Part shown: one piece after another, positions 35,164-45,829 of the stretch
Layout: every line of letters begins with the position of its first letter
Numbering within the stretch: the stretch's first letter is position 1
Assembly (NCBI RefSeq): GCF_015235415.1
Contig: NZ_JADGLL010000021.1
Span: 1-50,903, forward strand
Reading direction: 5' to 3'
DNA: 50,903 bases
From: Microbacterium paludicola
Lineage (GTDB): Bacteria > Actinomycetota > Actinomycetes > Actinomycetales > Microbacteriaceae
The notes under the pieces: model-generated
What the model saw: only the letters and a program-made list of their open reading frames with translations
The model's database searches: none
What the model was told of the DNA's origin: nothing
Program-made: the position numbers and the translations under genes

Positions 35164-36234
35164 TTACGAAACCGGTGCACCCGCGGAGCCGTCGTCATCC
35201 GGCTTCGCGGTCGACCCGGTGCCGTCCGAGCGCTGCGCCTGCTTCTTCGCGCGCTGCTTTCCCATCGGCTGCTGGCGCTTGGGCTGCACAGCCTTGCGCT
35301 TCTCGGACTCCTCGAGAAGGCGACGCTGCTCCTCCTCGTACTCGGCCATGGACACGACCTTGCCCTGCGAGTTGAGGGCCTTGCCGCGGCGGGCGAGGCG
35401 CTCCTCGCGGGCCTTGGCGGCCTCGGAGCCGGGCGTCGGCAGCTCGCGGATGACGACGAACTGCTGCGCCATCGTCCACAGGTTGCTGAAGAACCAGTAC
35501 AGGACGACGCCGAGCGGGAAGAAGACGCCCGAGAAGATGAAGCCCAGCGGCAGCACCCAGAGCATGATGCGCTGCATCTGGTAGGCCTGGCCGGTCTTGG
35601 CCTCGGGGGAGAGGTTCTTCGAGATGATCTGCAGCTGCGTGTAGAACTGCGACGCGATCATCAACACCACGAGGACGGCGAGGATGACGATCGTCGACGT
35701 GGCGCCCGCGGCCCACGCGTCACCGAGCGTCTGGTGGAACGGCGCGATCTCGAAGAGCTTCGCGTCGTTGAACTGCTTCGTGAGCTCGGCGTTCAGCAGG
35801 CCGACGCCGCCGACGCCCCGGTCGGCGTGCAGCTTGACGTCCGACAGCGTGTAGTACATCGAGAAGAAGATCGGCATCTGCACGAGCAGGGGCCAGCAGC
35901 CGCTGAGCGGGCTGGAGCCGTGCTTCTTGTACAGGTCCATCGTCTCGCGGCTCATCGCCTCGCGAGACAGCTGGTCGCGCTTGCCCTTGTACCGCTCCTG
36001 GATCTTGCGGATCTGCGGGGCGAGCTCCATCATCGCTCGCTGGCTCTTGATCTGCCGCACGAACAGGGGGATCAGCGCCGAGCGCACGATGATCACGACG
36101 CCGACGATGGACAGCATCCAGGTCAGGCCGCCGGCAGCCGGCAGGCCGAGGGTCGTGAACAGCCAGTGCCAGGCGACGAGGATCGCCTCCACGGCCCACT
36201 TCAGGGGCCAGAGGATCGTTCCGAAGAAATCCAC
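35164..36234 (-). CDS. yidC: Membrane protein insertase YidC
   Basis: 356 residues. It inserts membrane proteins alone or with SecYEG. N-terminal and internal helices surround the conserved groove Arg in IIVRSALIPLFVRQIKSQR; later segments WPLLVQMPIFFSMYYTL and MQRIMLWVLPLGFIFSGVFFPLGVVLYW are typical. The C-terminal ~90 residues are basic and rich in Lys/Arg/Gln, a ribosome-binding tail. GTG start; AAGGA lies about 12 nt upstream. Same operon as yidD-rnpA-rpmH. Confidence 0.94.
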   Translation of the reverse strand: MDFFGTILWPLKWAVEAILVAWHWLFTTLGLPAAGGLTWMLSIVGVVIIVRSALIPLFVRQIKSQRAMMELAPQIRKIQERYKGKRDQLSREAMSRETMDLYKKHGSSPLSGCWPLLVQMPIFFSMYYTLSDVKLHADRGVGGVGLLNAELTKQFNDAKLFEIAPFHQTLGDAWAAGATSTIVILAVLVVLMIASQFYTQLQIISKNLSPEAKTGQAYQMQRIMLWVLPLGFIFSGVFFPLGVVLYWFFSNLWTMAQQFVVIRELPTPGSEAAKAREERLARRGKALNSQGKVVSMAEYEEEQRRLLEESEKRKAVQPKRQQPMGKQRAKKQAQRSDGTGSTAKPDDDGSAGAPVS

Positions 36235-36240
36235 GAGGGA

Positions 36241-36606
36241 TCAGTCCTTTCGACAGGGCACGACGAAGCCGTGTGGAGTGAGGTCGTAGCGGAAGGCCGG
36301 ATGCGGACGGACGTCGTCCTGTCCACCGGCCGCCCAGGGGTGGCACCGGGCGATGCGCGCGGCCGCGAGCACCGATCCTTTCACGAGTCCGTGCTGCTGC
36401 ACCGCGGTCACGGCGTAGGCCGAGCACGACGGGTAGTAGCGGCAGACATCGCCGTAGATCGGCGAGATGACGGCCCGGTAGCCGTGAAGCAGGGAGAGTC
36501 CCGCGTTGCGGGGGAGCAGTGAGACGGCGACGAGCGCGTCGGATGGGCGCATCCCGGATACAGAAAAACGCGCCGTCCCGCGTGCGGAGGCCGGCAGCAC
36601 ACTCAC
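36241..36606 (-). CDS. yidD: Membrane protein insertion efficiency factor YidD
   Basis: 121 residues from the GTG that overlaps the rnpA stop (GTGA). The conserved core is LHGYRAVISPIYGDVCRYYPSCSAYAV (with three Cys-containing motifs CRYYPSCS) and RIARCHPWAAGGQDD, diagnostic of the YidD/DUF37 family. The first ~18 residues are less conserved, so an internal ATG at about 36552 is also possible. Located between rnpA and yidC, as in most bacteria. Confidence 0.92.
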   Translation of the reverse strand: MSVLPASARGTARFSVSGMRPSDALVAVSLLPRNAGLSLLHGYRAVISPIYGDVCRYYPSCSAYAVTAVQQHGLVKGSVLAAARIARCHPWAAGGQDDVRPHPAFRYDLTPHGFVVPCRKD

Positions 36607-36941
36607 GCTGCGGCCCTCCGCGCGAGACAGCGCGTCACTTCCGTGCGCAGCTCCTGGAACGTCGCCGTCGCGGCCGACGGGAGCGCGCGGATCACCACGT
36701 CGGCTCCCTCACGCACCTCGGGCAGCGCCTCTGCGCAGACCGCCTTGAGGCGTCGACGGACGGTGTTGCGCGTCACCGCGTTCCCCACGGCCTTGCTCAC
36801 GATGAAGCCGAACCGCGCGGCGCGCGGTTCGGCTGTCAGCACGACGTGGGTCACGGTGTTCGCGCCTGCGCACCGAGCGCCCCGGCGGACGACGAATCGG
36901 TAATCGTCGCCGCGGGTGAGGCGTCTCGGCCGCGCGAGCAC
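36603..36941 (-). CDS. rnpA: Ribonuclease P protein component
   Basis: 112 residues, basic. RPRRLTRGDDYRFVVRRG opens the protein, and the RNR signature is RFGFIVSKAVGNAVTRNTVRRRLKA (segments GFIVSKAVGNAV and TRNTVRRRLK). It binds the RNase P RNA and helps mature tRNA 5' ends. GTG at 36941 was chosen because the family start is LARPxRL; a longer frame starting far upstream would overlap rpmH and be atypical. Confidence 0.92.
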   Translation of the reverse strand: MLARPRRLTRGDDYRFVVRRGARCAGANTVTHVVLTAEPRAARFGFIVSKAVGNAVTRNTVRRRLKAVCAEALPEVREGADVVIRALPSAATATFQELRTEVTRCLARRAAA

Positions 36942-36978
36942 AGGCCGGTCGGCTGCGGGGTGGCCCAGCGAGCCGGCG

Positions 36979-37116
36979 TTATGCCGACAGCTCGGTGCGG
37001 CCCTTGCCGCGACGAGCGGCGAGGATGGCGCGACCGGCGCGGGTGCGCATGCGGGCACGGAAGCCGTGCTTCTTGGCGCGACGACGGTTGTTGGGCTGGA
37101 AAGTGCGCTTGCTCAT
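36979..37116 (-). CDS. rpmH: 50S ribosomal protein L34
   Basis: 45 residues: [22 protein letters not shown], then [22 protein letters not shown] (read from the minus strand). The Lys/Arg-rich sequence and size are diagnostic of L34. GGAG lies upstream of the ATG. It is the first gene of the leftward rpmH-rnpA-yidD-yidC operon and diverges from dnaA. Confidence 0.96.
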   Translation of the reverse strand: MSKRTFQPNNRRRAKKHGFRARMRTRAGRAILAARRGKGRTELSA

Positions 37117-37452
37117 TGGATCACTCCGGAGAAGGTGTCACCGGATCGGAAGCTGCCGGAGACGTAGACGGTACGGGAATGCCTCGAGGGCATAAGTCAA
37201 CCGACCTAGAGTACGTCCGCTCGTGTAGTTCTCGCAAACCAGCCCGACAACCTGACAGTATCTCCACAGCCCGCGCCGGGACGCCGCAGGGACACGCGCC
37301 CACCGGCCCCGGATGCCCGGATCGCCATTTGCCGATACGCCTCTGGATGACTAGCGTGGCACCAGTTATCCACAGGCTGAGCCGCGTGATCGCGCCGAAG
37401 CGTCCCACCCGAGAGGATGCCCTGTGGATCGTTCATCAGTTTGAGGGGACCC
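37117..37452. promoter_or_regulatory. rpmH-dnaA divergent promoter region with a DnaA box
   Basis: 336 bp with no gene. A perfect DnaA box TTATCCACA lies at 37366-37374 on the plus strand. The rest contains weaker CCACA-like motifs (around 37263 and, reversed, 37420) and no confident promoter hexamers. The box can mediate dnaA autoregulation. Confidence 0.7.
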
Positions 37453-38868
37453 ATGTCTACGCAGGACGCAACACCCGGACCGGCCATCCCGGAGGTCCCG
37501 GTGTGGCGTGCCGTGCTGAACGAGCTCGAGCACGACGACCGCGTCACGCCGCCGATGAAGGGGTTCCTGAGCCTCGTCGTCGCCGAGGGCGTCATGGGCG
37601 GGACGCTCTACCTCGCCGTGCCGAACGACCTCACGGCCGCGCAGATCACCAAGCGCCTGCGCGAGCCGATCATGGATGCCCTCGCCCGCATCGGCGACGA
37701 CGCCCAGTCGTTCCGCGTCACCGTGAGCCCCGATCTGTCCGAGGTGCAGCTTCCCCCGATGCTCCCGCCGACCGAGGCCCCGCCGGCCCAGCCCCAGCGG
37801 CCGGTCGAGAGCACGGTCGAGTCGCACACCCCGAGCCGCAGCGACACGCGCCTCAACCCGAAGTACACGTTCGACAACTTCGTCATCGGCCAGTCCAACC
37901 GGTTCGCGCACGCCGCGGCGGTCGCGGTCGCCGAGGCGCCGGCGAAGGCGTACAACCCGCTCTTCATCTACGGCGACTCGGGCCTCGGCAAGACGCACCT
38001 CCTTCACGCGATCGGCGACTACGCGCAGAGCCTGTTCGCGGGCGTCCGCGTCCGCTACGTCTCGAGCGAGGAGTTCACGAACGACTTCATCAACTCGATC
38101 GCGAACAACCGCGGCGCCGCCTTCAACGCGCGCTACCGCGATGTGGACATCCTGCTGATCGACGACATCCAGTTCCTGCAGGGGAAGGCCGAGACGCAGG
38201 AGGCCTTCTTCCACACCTTCAACACGCTTCACGACCACGACAAGCAGGTCGTGATCACCTCGGATGTCGCCCCGAAGCACCTCACGGGCTTCGAGGACCG
38301 GATGCGCAGCCGCTTCGAGTGGGGCCTCATCACCGATGTGCAGGCGCCCGACCTCGAGACGCGTATCGCGATCCTCCGCAAGAAGGCGCAGTCGGAGCGG
38401 CTCTACATCCCGGACGACGTCGTCGAGTACATCGCGACCGTCGTCTCGACGAACATCCGCGAGCTCGAGGGCGCCCTGATCCGCGTGTCCGCGTTCGCAA
38501 GCCTGAACCGGTCGGATGTCGACATCCAGCTCGCGCAGAACGTGCTGCGCGACATCGTCGACCAGACCGAGGACAACGTGGTGTCGGAGAACGACATCAT
38601 CACGGCCACCGCCGCCTACTTCAAGCTGACCGTCGACGACCTGTACGGCTCCAGCCGATCGCAGGCGGTCGCGCAGGCACGGCAGATCGCCATGTACCTG
38701 TGCCGCGAGCGGACGAGCCTGTCGCTGCCGAAGATCGGTCAGCTGTTTGGCGGACGCGATCACACCACCGTGATGTACGCGTACAAGAAGATCAGCGAGC
38801 TCATGAAGGAGCGCCGCTCGATCTACAACCAGGTCACCGAGATCACGACGCAGCTCGGCCGCCGCTGA
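37453..38868 (+). CDS. dnaA: Chromosomal replication initiator protein DnaA
   Basis: 471 residues. Domain I (about 15-85) starts VWRAVLNELEHDD; a Pro-rich linker runs 100-130; the AAA+ domain has Walker A GDSGLGKT at about 174-181 and Walker B LLIDDIQF near 235; domain IV ends with the DnaA signature GRDHTTVMYAYKKI at about 434. The ATG at 37453 is preferred because GAGGGG is 8 nt upstream; an ATG 36 bp earlier adds a non-conserved arm. Confidence 0.97.
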   Translation: MSTQDATPGPAIPEVPVWRAVLNELEHDDRVTPPMKGFLSLVVAEGVMGGTLYLAVPNDLTAAQITKRLREPIMDALARIGDDAQSFRVTVSPDLSEVQLPPMLPPTEAPPAQPQRPVESTVESHTPSRSDTRLNPKYTFDNFVIGQSNRFAHAAAVAVAEAPAKAYNPLFIYGDSGLGKTHLLHAIGDYAQSLFAGVRVRYVSSEEFTNDFINSIANNRGAAFNARYRDVDILLIDDIQFLQGKAETQEAFFHTFNTLHDHDKQVVITSDVAPKHLTGFEDRMRSRFEWGLITDVQAPDLETRIAILRKKAQSERLYIPDDVVEYIATVVSTNIRELEGALIRVSAFASLNRSDVDIQLAQNVLRDIVDQTEDNVVSENDIITATAAYFKLTVDDLYGSSRSQAVAQARQIAMYLCRERTSLSLPKIGQLFGGRDHTTVMYAYKKISELMKERRSIYNQVTEITTQLGRR

Positions 38869-38884
38869 GCGACGCCCGCCGAAG

Positions 38885-39838
38885 ATGCCGACCCTCGTCC
38901 TGCTCGACGACTACCAGGGGGTCGCGCTGCAGTTCGCGCCGTGGCACGAGCTCGAGGGCTGGGACATCCGCGCGCTGCGCGAGCCGCATCCGGATGAGGA
39001 CGCCCTGGTCGCCGCCCTCGCCGAGGCCACGGCGATCGTCGCGATGCGTGAGCGGACGCCGTTCCCGCGCCGGGTGCTCGAGCGCCTGCCGCGCCTCGAA
39101 CTCCTGATCACGACCGGAGCGGCGAACGCGTCGATCGACGTGGCGGCGGCCGGCGAGCTCGGGATCACCGTCTGCGGGACGCGCGCGTCCGCCTCCGCGG
39201 CGCCGGAGCTCTCGTGGGCCCTGCTGATGAGCGCCGTCCGCGACATCCCCGGTCAAGAGCGGGCGCTGCGCGACGGCCGCTGGCAGACGGGCATCGGCGG
39301 CGAGCTGTCGGGACGCACGCTCGGCATCGTGGGCCTGGGGAAGATCGGGATCCGGATGGCCGGCTACGCCCGGGCGTTCGGGATGGACGTGCTCGCGTGG
39401 AGCGAGAACCTGACCGCCGAACGCGCCGCCGACGCCGGAGCGCAGTACGTGTCGAAGCACGAGCTCTTCTCGCGCGCCGATATCGCCACCCTTCACCTGC
39501 GGCTGTCGGAACGCACCCGCGGCATCGTCGAACGCCCCGAGCTGCAGGCCCTCGGCCCGCAGGGCCTGCTCGTCAACACGGCCCGGGCCGGCCTCGTCGA
39601 CACCGCGGCCCTCGTGACCGCCCTCGAATCCGGGGCACTGGGCGGCGCCGCCCTCGACGTCTTTGACGAGGAGCCCCTGGCGGCCGATCATCCGCTTCTC
39701 ACCGCGCCGCGCACCCTGCTCACTCCCCACATCGGCTACGTCACCCGTGAGCAGTACGCCGTCTTCTACCGGCACGCCCTTGAGGACATCCGCGCCTGGG
39801 CCGCCGGATCGCCCCTCCGCGTCGTGTCCGCCGGCTGA
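38885..39838 (+). CDS. D-2-hydroxyacid dehydrogenase family protein between dnaA and dnaN
   Basis: 317 residues. The NAD-binding GIVGLGKIGIRMA is at about 143-155, and the catalytic triad is visible: Arg234 in NTARA, Glu262/263 in FDEEP and His282 in TPHIGY. Closest look is to phosphoglycerate-dehydrogenase-like enzymes that reduce 2-keto acids or oxidise D-hydroxyacids; the substrate is not readable. Its ATG is 16 bases after the dnaA stop, so it may be co-transcribed with dnaA. This position, inside the usually tight dnaA-oriC-dnaN segment, is unusual. Confidence 0.88.
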   Translation: MPTLVLLDDYQGVALQFAPWHELEGWDIRALREPHPDEDALVAALAEATAIVAMRERTPFPRRVLERLPRLELLITTGAANASIDVAAAGELGITVCGTRASASAAPELSWALLMSAVRDIPGQERALRDGRWQTGIGGELSGRTLGIVGLGKIGIRMAGYARAFGMDVLAWSENLTAERAADAGAQYVSKHELFSRADIATLHLRLSERTRGIVERPELQALGPQGLLVNTARAGLVDTAALVTALESGALGGAALDVFDEEPLAADHPLLTAPRTLLTPHIGYVTREQYAVFYRHALEDIRAWAAGSPLRVVSAG

Positions 39839-39904
39839 GCCGCGATCGCGCGCATTCCGGATCGGGCGTGAGTTCGCGTCCGCATGTATGCCTCGATCCG
39901 CGCT

Positions 39905-40200
39905 TGACAGGCCCCGCCACGCGGCCCTATAACGACTTCTCCCCATGTGGAAAACTTGTGGATAACTGTTGAGACACGCCACGACGCATGTGAACGACAC
40001 GCGAACGAGGTGTGGACTCACCGCTCGGCGACGTCTCGACCCCGCCGAGCTCATCCCCGGACCGTCCGCAGCAGATCCACAACTCACAAACGTGTAGTTC
40101 CCTACGCGCGACGGGGATCCACAGAGTTATCCACATTTTCCACAGGCGCTACTACCACTACAGATCTCTGGTCTTCTGAGAGACTCCGATGACCGTGACC
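39905..40200. other. oriC: Likely chromosomal replication origin (oriC)
   Basis: Gene-free region between the dehydrogenase and dnaN with the densest DnaA boxes of the window: TTATCCACA at 39957-39965 (minus) and 40127-40135 (plus), plus one-mismatch TTTTCCACA at 39946-39954 (minus) and 40136-40144 (plus), and weaker motifs near 40010, 40075 and 40117. Local sequence is richer in A+T than the surroundings. Position before dnaN is the usual actinobacterial oriC location. Confidence 0.75.
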
Positions 40201-40300
40201 GGCGAAAGCCGTGGAATCACAGGAATCCCGGCCGGGCACTAGCATGGGAGGCCCACGGGCGGTGAGGTCCGTGATTGTTGTGATTCGAGGGGAAGCACCA

Positions 40301-41443
40301 GTGAAGTTCCACGTGAACCGCGACGTCTTCAGCGAGGCCGTGTCGTTCGTCGTCAAGCTGCTGCCCCAGCGCAACCCCCAGCCGATCCTGGCCGGCGTGC
40401 TGATCGAGGCGACCGAGGACGGCGCGCTCGCGCTGTCGGCCTTCGACTACGAGGCCTCGGCGCGCACGACGATCGAGGCGACGATCGACGAGCCGGGCAC
40501 GATCCTCGTCCACGGGCGTCTGCTGTCGGACATCGCGAGCCGGCTGCCCAACGCGCCGATCCAGATGACGACCGAGGAAGACGGCAACATCGCCCTCACC
40601 TGCGGCTCGGCCCGGTTCGCCCTCGCCTCGATGCCCGTTGAGGAATACCCCGCGATCCCCGAGGTCACCGGTGAGTCGGGTCTCGTCCCGGCCGACGACT
40701 TCGCCACGGCGATCGCGCAGGTCGCCTTCGCCGCCTCGCGCGACGACGTCACCCCGGTGCTCACCGGTGTGCAGCTCGAGGTCACCGACCAGCAGCTTAG
40801 CCTCGTCGCCACCGACCGCTACCGCGTCGCGCTGCGCGACATCGACTGGGACGGCGGGCAGCAGGAGGCCCACGCGCTCGTCCCCGCCCGCACGCTGCAG
40901 GAGGTCGGCAAGACGTTCTCGCACGGCGGCAACATCTCGATCGCCTTCTCCGGATCGGGCGACCGCGAGATCATCGCCTTCACCGCGGGCAACAAGACCG
41001 TCACCTCGCTGCTGATCAAGGGCAACTTCCCGCCCGTGCGCCGCCTGTTCCCCGAGCAGACCGACCACTACGCGGTCGTCAGCACCGCCGACCTCACCGA
41101 GGCAGTGCGTCGTGTCGCGCTGGTGCTCGACCGCTCGGCGCCGCTGCGCTTCACCTTCACCACGTCGTCGGTGACGATGGACGCCTCGGGTGGCGACCAG
41201 GCGCGCGCCTCCGAGTCGGTCGACGCGCACCTCCAGGGCGAGGACGTCACGCTCGGCCTCAACCCGCAGTACCTGCTCGAGTCGCTCGCGGCGGTGAAGA
41301 GCGAGTTCGTGCGCATCACGTTCACGTCGAGCGACAACGCCAACAAGCTCAGCCCGGTGCTGATCACCAGCCAGACCTCGGTCGACCAGGCAGGCAAGGA
41401 CTCCTTCAAGTACCTGCTGCAGCCGAACCTGCTTCTTCGCTGA
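40301..41443 (+). CDS. dnaN: DNA polymerase III beta subunit (sliding clamp)
   Basis: 380 residues forming half of the ring clamp. N-terminal KFHVNRDVFSEAVSFVVKLLPQRNPQPILAGVLIEA, internal LPEATDRYRVALR-like segment ATDRYRVAL, and the C-terminal SPVLI(T) are the family landmarks; three similar domains of ~120 residues fit the length. GTG at 40301 with AGGGGAAG upstream. It is the first gene downstream of oriC. Confidence 0.96.
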   Translation: MKFHVNRDVFSEAVSFVVKLLPQRNPQPILAGVLIEATEDGALALSAFDYEASARTTIEATIDEPGTILVHGRLLSDIASRLPNAPIQMTTEEDGNIALTCGSARFALASMPVEEYPAIPEVTGESGLVPADDFATAIAQVAFAASRDDVTPVLTGVQLEVTDQQLSLVATDRYRVALRDIDWDGGQQEAHALVPARTLQEVGKTFSHGGNISIAFSGSGDREIIAFTAGNKTVTSLLIKGNFPPVRRLFPEQTDHYAVVSTADLTEAVRRVALVLDRSAPLRFTFTTSSVTMDASGGDQARASESVDAHLQGEDVTLGLNPQYLLESLAAVKSEFVRITFTSSDNANKLSPVLITSQTSVDQAGKDSFKYLLQPNLLLR

Positions 41444-41852
41444 TCTCCCGCTTCGCGGGGTAGTGCATTGAGCGTGCGCGATCTCTCGCCCGACGCTTCG
41501 CGCCGGGACTTGTGATCGCGGGCTGCCGCTTCGCTCCATCCGAGGATGGGCGTCACTTCATCGACATGGGGGCGGCCGCTTCGCTCTACGCTCCCTGCGG
41601 TCGCAAGGGGTGGCAGTCGCTCGCGAATCAGGTGGGTGTCGGTCGATGGTGGTTGAGTTGAGGTGAAGAACCGGACGAAGGAGGAGTGCAGGCCGTGCGA
41701 GCGAAGCGAGCGTGGAGCGGAGCGACTGCCGACCACCTCGAGAACGCGGCGTCCGCCCCCGATGGAGCGGAGCGACAGCGCGCGATCTTGAGTCCCGGCG
41801 CTTGCGCCGGGCGAACGATCGCGAACGCCACCATGCTCTACCGAAGAAAATC
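41444..41852. repeat. dnaN-recF gap with long inverted repeat and palindromic blocks
   Basis: No gene in 409 bp. Segments 41474-41520 and 41781-41826 are near-inverted copies of each other (shared block AGTCCCGGCGC). Between them are facing GGAGCGGAGCGAC-type blocks (near 41533, 41715, 41764). The whole gap can fold into one large structure. The same block type is seen at 165-285. Confidence 0.75.
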
Positions 41853-43067
41853 ATGATCGTCGAGCACCTGAGCTTGAAGGACTTCCGCAACTATGCGGAA
41901 GCCGAGCTCGCGCTCATCCCGGGACCGAATGTGCTCGTGGGGCGCAACGGTCAGGGCAAGACGAATCTCGCCGAGGCGATCGCCTACCTCGCGACCCTCG
42001 GCTCCCACCGGGTGTCGGCCGATGCGCCGCTCGTCCGCGAGGGGTGCGATGCCGCGTTCGTCCGGGCGCGCCTCGCCCACGGCGAGCGGCGGGTGACGCT
42101 CGAGCTGCAGCTCAACAAGCAGGGATCGAACAAGGCGCGGATCGGCGGCTCGCCCGTCCGCACGAACGAGCTGCCGCGCTACGCGCAGGTGGTGCTGTTC
42201 GCGCCGGAGGATCTGCAGATCGTCCGCGGCGACCCGTCGTCGCGGCGCCGGTTCGCCGACCAGCTGCTGATCCAGCGGACACCGCGGATGTCGGCGGTGC
42301 TCGCCGACTACGACCGCACCCTCCGGCAGCGCACGGCGCTGCTCAAGTCGGCCCGCGCCCGCGGCATGAAGTCGGCGCAGCTGCCGACGCTCGACGTGTG
42401 GGACGACAAGCTTGTCGCGCTCGGATCAGAGATCATCGACGCCCGCGCCCGCCTCGCTCAGGATCTCGCCGCGCCGGTCTCCGCCGCGTACGCCGCGATC
42501 GCCGGCGAGGATCACCGCCCCGAGCTCGAGTGGGCGCTGTCGATTCGCGGGGCGGACCCCGAAGAGGGCGACGACCACCAGGACCCGGCAGCCGGCGCGA
42601 CCGCCGAGCTGTTCCGCGCGGCCCTGCAGGAGAAGCGCGCCGCGGAGCTTGATCGCGGACTGACGCTCGTCGGCCCGCATCGTGACGACCTCATCCTGCG
42701 CGTGCGCGGTCTCCCGGTGAAGGGGTACGCCTCTCACGGCGAGTCGTGGTCCGTCGCGCTCTCGCTGCGCCTCGCCTCGGCCGAGCTGCTGCGGGCCGAG
42801 TCACCCGGCGGAGACCCGGTGCTGATCCTCGACGACGTCTTCGCCGAGCTCGACGCCGACCGGCGCGCGCGGCTCGCCGGCGTGGTGGCCGACTACGAGC
42901 AGGTGATCGTCACGGCCGCGGTGGCGGGCGACGTCCCCGAGCCCCTGCGCGCGAACGCGGTGCGGATCGAGTCGGGGCGCGTGCTCGGTCCGCTGCGCGA
43001 GCATCCGCTGGACGGCTCGTCGCCCGTGGCCGTCTCTCCCGCCGCAGCCGAAGGGGGCGCCGAATGA
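41853..43067 (+). CDS. recF: DNA repair and recombination protein RecF
   Basis: 404 residues, ABC-type ATPase that helps load RecA at gaps. Walker A GRNGQGKT is at about 30-37, DFRNY precedes it, the signature region is near YASHGESWSVALSLRLA and Walker B is LILDDVFAELD. The ATG has only weak GAAG upstream. The stop overlaps the next start (ATGA). Confidence 0.95.
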   Translation: MIVEHLSLKDFRNYAEAELALIPGPNVLVGRNGQGKTNLAEAIAYLATLGSHRVSADAPLVREGCDAAFVRARLAHGERRVTLELQLNKQGSNKARIGGSPVRTNELPRYAQVVLFAPEDLQIVRGDPSSRRRFADQLLIQRTPRMSAVLADYDRTLRQRTALLKSARARGMKSAQLPTLDVWDDKLVALGSEIIDARARLAQDLAAPVSAAYAAIAGEDHRPELEWALSIRGADPEEGDDHQDPAAGATAELFRAALQEKRAAELDRGLTLVGPHRDDLILRVRGLPVKGYASHGESWSVALSLRLASAELLRAESPGGDPVLILDDVFAELDADRRARLAGVVADYEQVIVTAAVAGDVPEPLRANAVRIESGRVLGPLREHPLDGSSPVAVSPAAAEGGAE

Positions 43068-43552
43068 CCGACGACATCCCCGAGACGATCTCGACCTACC
43101 TCCGGCTGCGGGGCCTCGAGCCGAGCCGGCGCGCGCAGTGGCGCAATAAGAAGAAGCGTCGCACGGACGACGACGACAACCAGCCGTTCATGAAGGGGCG
43201 CGATCCCGGGTCGATCGGCGACGCCCTCGACGGGCTGACCCGCGCGCACGGCTGGGCTCCCCAGCTGGCGCGCGAGGACCTCGTGCGCCAGTGGGAGGAC
43301 GTCGCCGGCGCCGAGACCGCGCAGCACTCGAGCCCGGTGTCGCTCAACGACGGCACGCTGACCATCCAGTGCGACTCGACGGCATGGGCGAAGAACCTGT
43401 CGTACATGCGCGCGCAGATCCTCACGCAGATCGTCACGAGGCACCCCGAGGCGGGGGTGTCGTCGGTGCGCTTCGTCGGGCCGGACGTCCCCACCTGGAA
43501 ATGGGGCCCCAGATCGATTCCAGGGCGCGGCCCGCGCGATACCTACGGGTGA
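43064..43552 (+). CDS. DciA-like DUF721 protein
   Basis: 162 residues. A basic N-arm (about 20-45) is followed by the DUF721 domain with WAPQLAREDLVRQWEDVAGAETAQHSSPVSLNDGTLTIQCDSTAWAKNLSYM (landmarks WEDVAG, HSSP, STAWA). DciA proteins act as helicase operators for DnaB in bacteria without DnaC. The actinobacterial order recF-DUF721-gyrB is kept. Coupled to recF by a four-base overlap. Confidence 0.9.
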   Translation: MTDDIPETISTYLRLRGLEPSRRAQWRNKKKRRTDDDDNQPFMKGRDPGSIGDALDGLTRAHGWAPQLAREDLVRQWEDVAGAETAQHSSPVSLNDGTLTIQCDSTAWAKNLSYMRAQILTQIVTRHPEAGVSSVRFVGPDVPTWKWGPRSIPGRGPRDTYG

Positions 43553-43632
43553 CCCACGTCCCGGGGTATCCGGATCGGATTTCGTGCGTCTGCGGGCCTG
43601 TCACGGCCAGTCGGGACTGTCCCGCTTGATAG

Positions 43633-45729
<2,097 letters not shown>

Positions 45730-45760
45730 TCCCCCGCGCTCTACTCCCCACGACCCGGTC

Positions 45761-45794
45761 CCGGTCGTTGAGCGAGCGAAGCGAGTCGAAACGG
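45761..45794. repeat. Single palindromic repeat between gyrB and gyrA
   Basis: One copy of the CGTTGAGCGAGCGAAGCGAG family. It sits in the 100-bp gyrB-gyrA gap and has an internal palindrome GCTTCGC. Confidence 0.75.
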
Positions 45795-45829
45795 TCCAGA
45801 CCTCCCACGGGTAGAAGACAGAAGAGAAC

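Noticed and set aside
39945..39965. Promoter for dnaN within the DnaA-box cluster
   Set aside because: No convincing -35/-10 pair could be matched.
40305..40320. parS-like TTCCACGTGAACC at the start of dnaN
   Set aside because: At least three mismatches to the parS consensus, and it is explained by the conserved residues KFHVN of the clamp.
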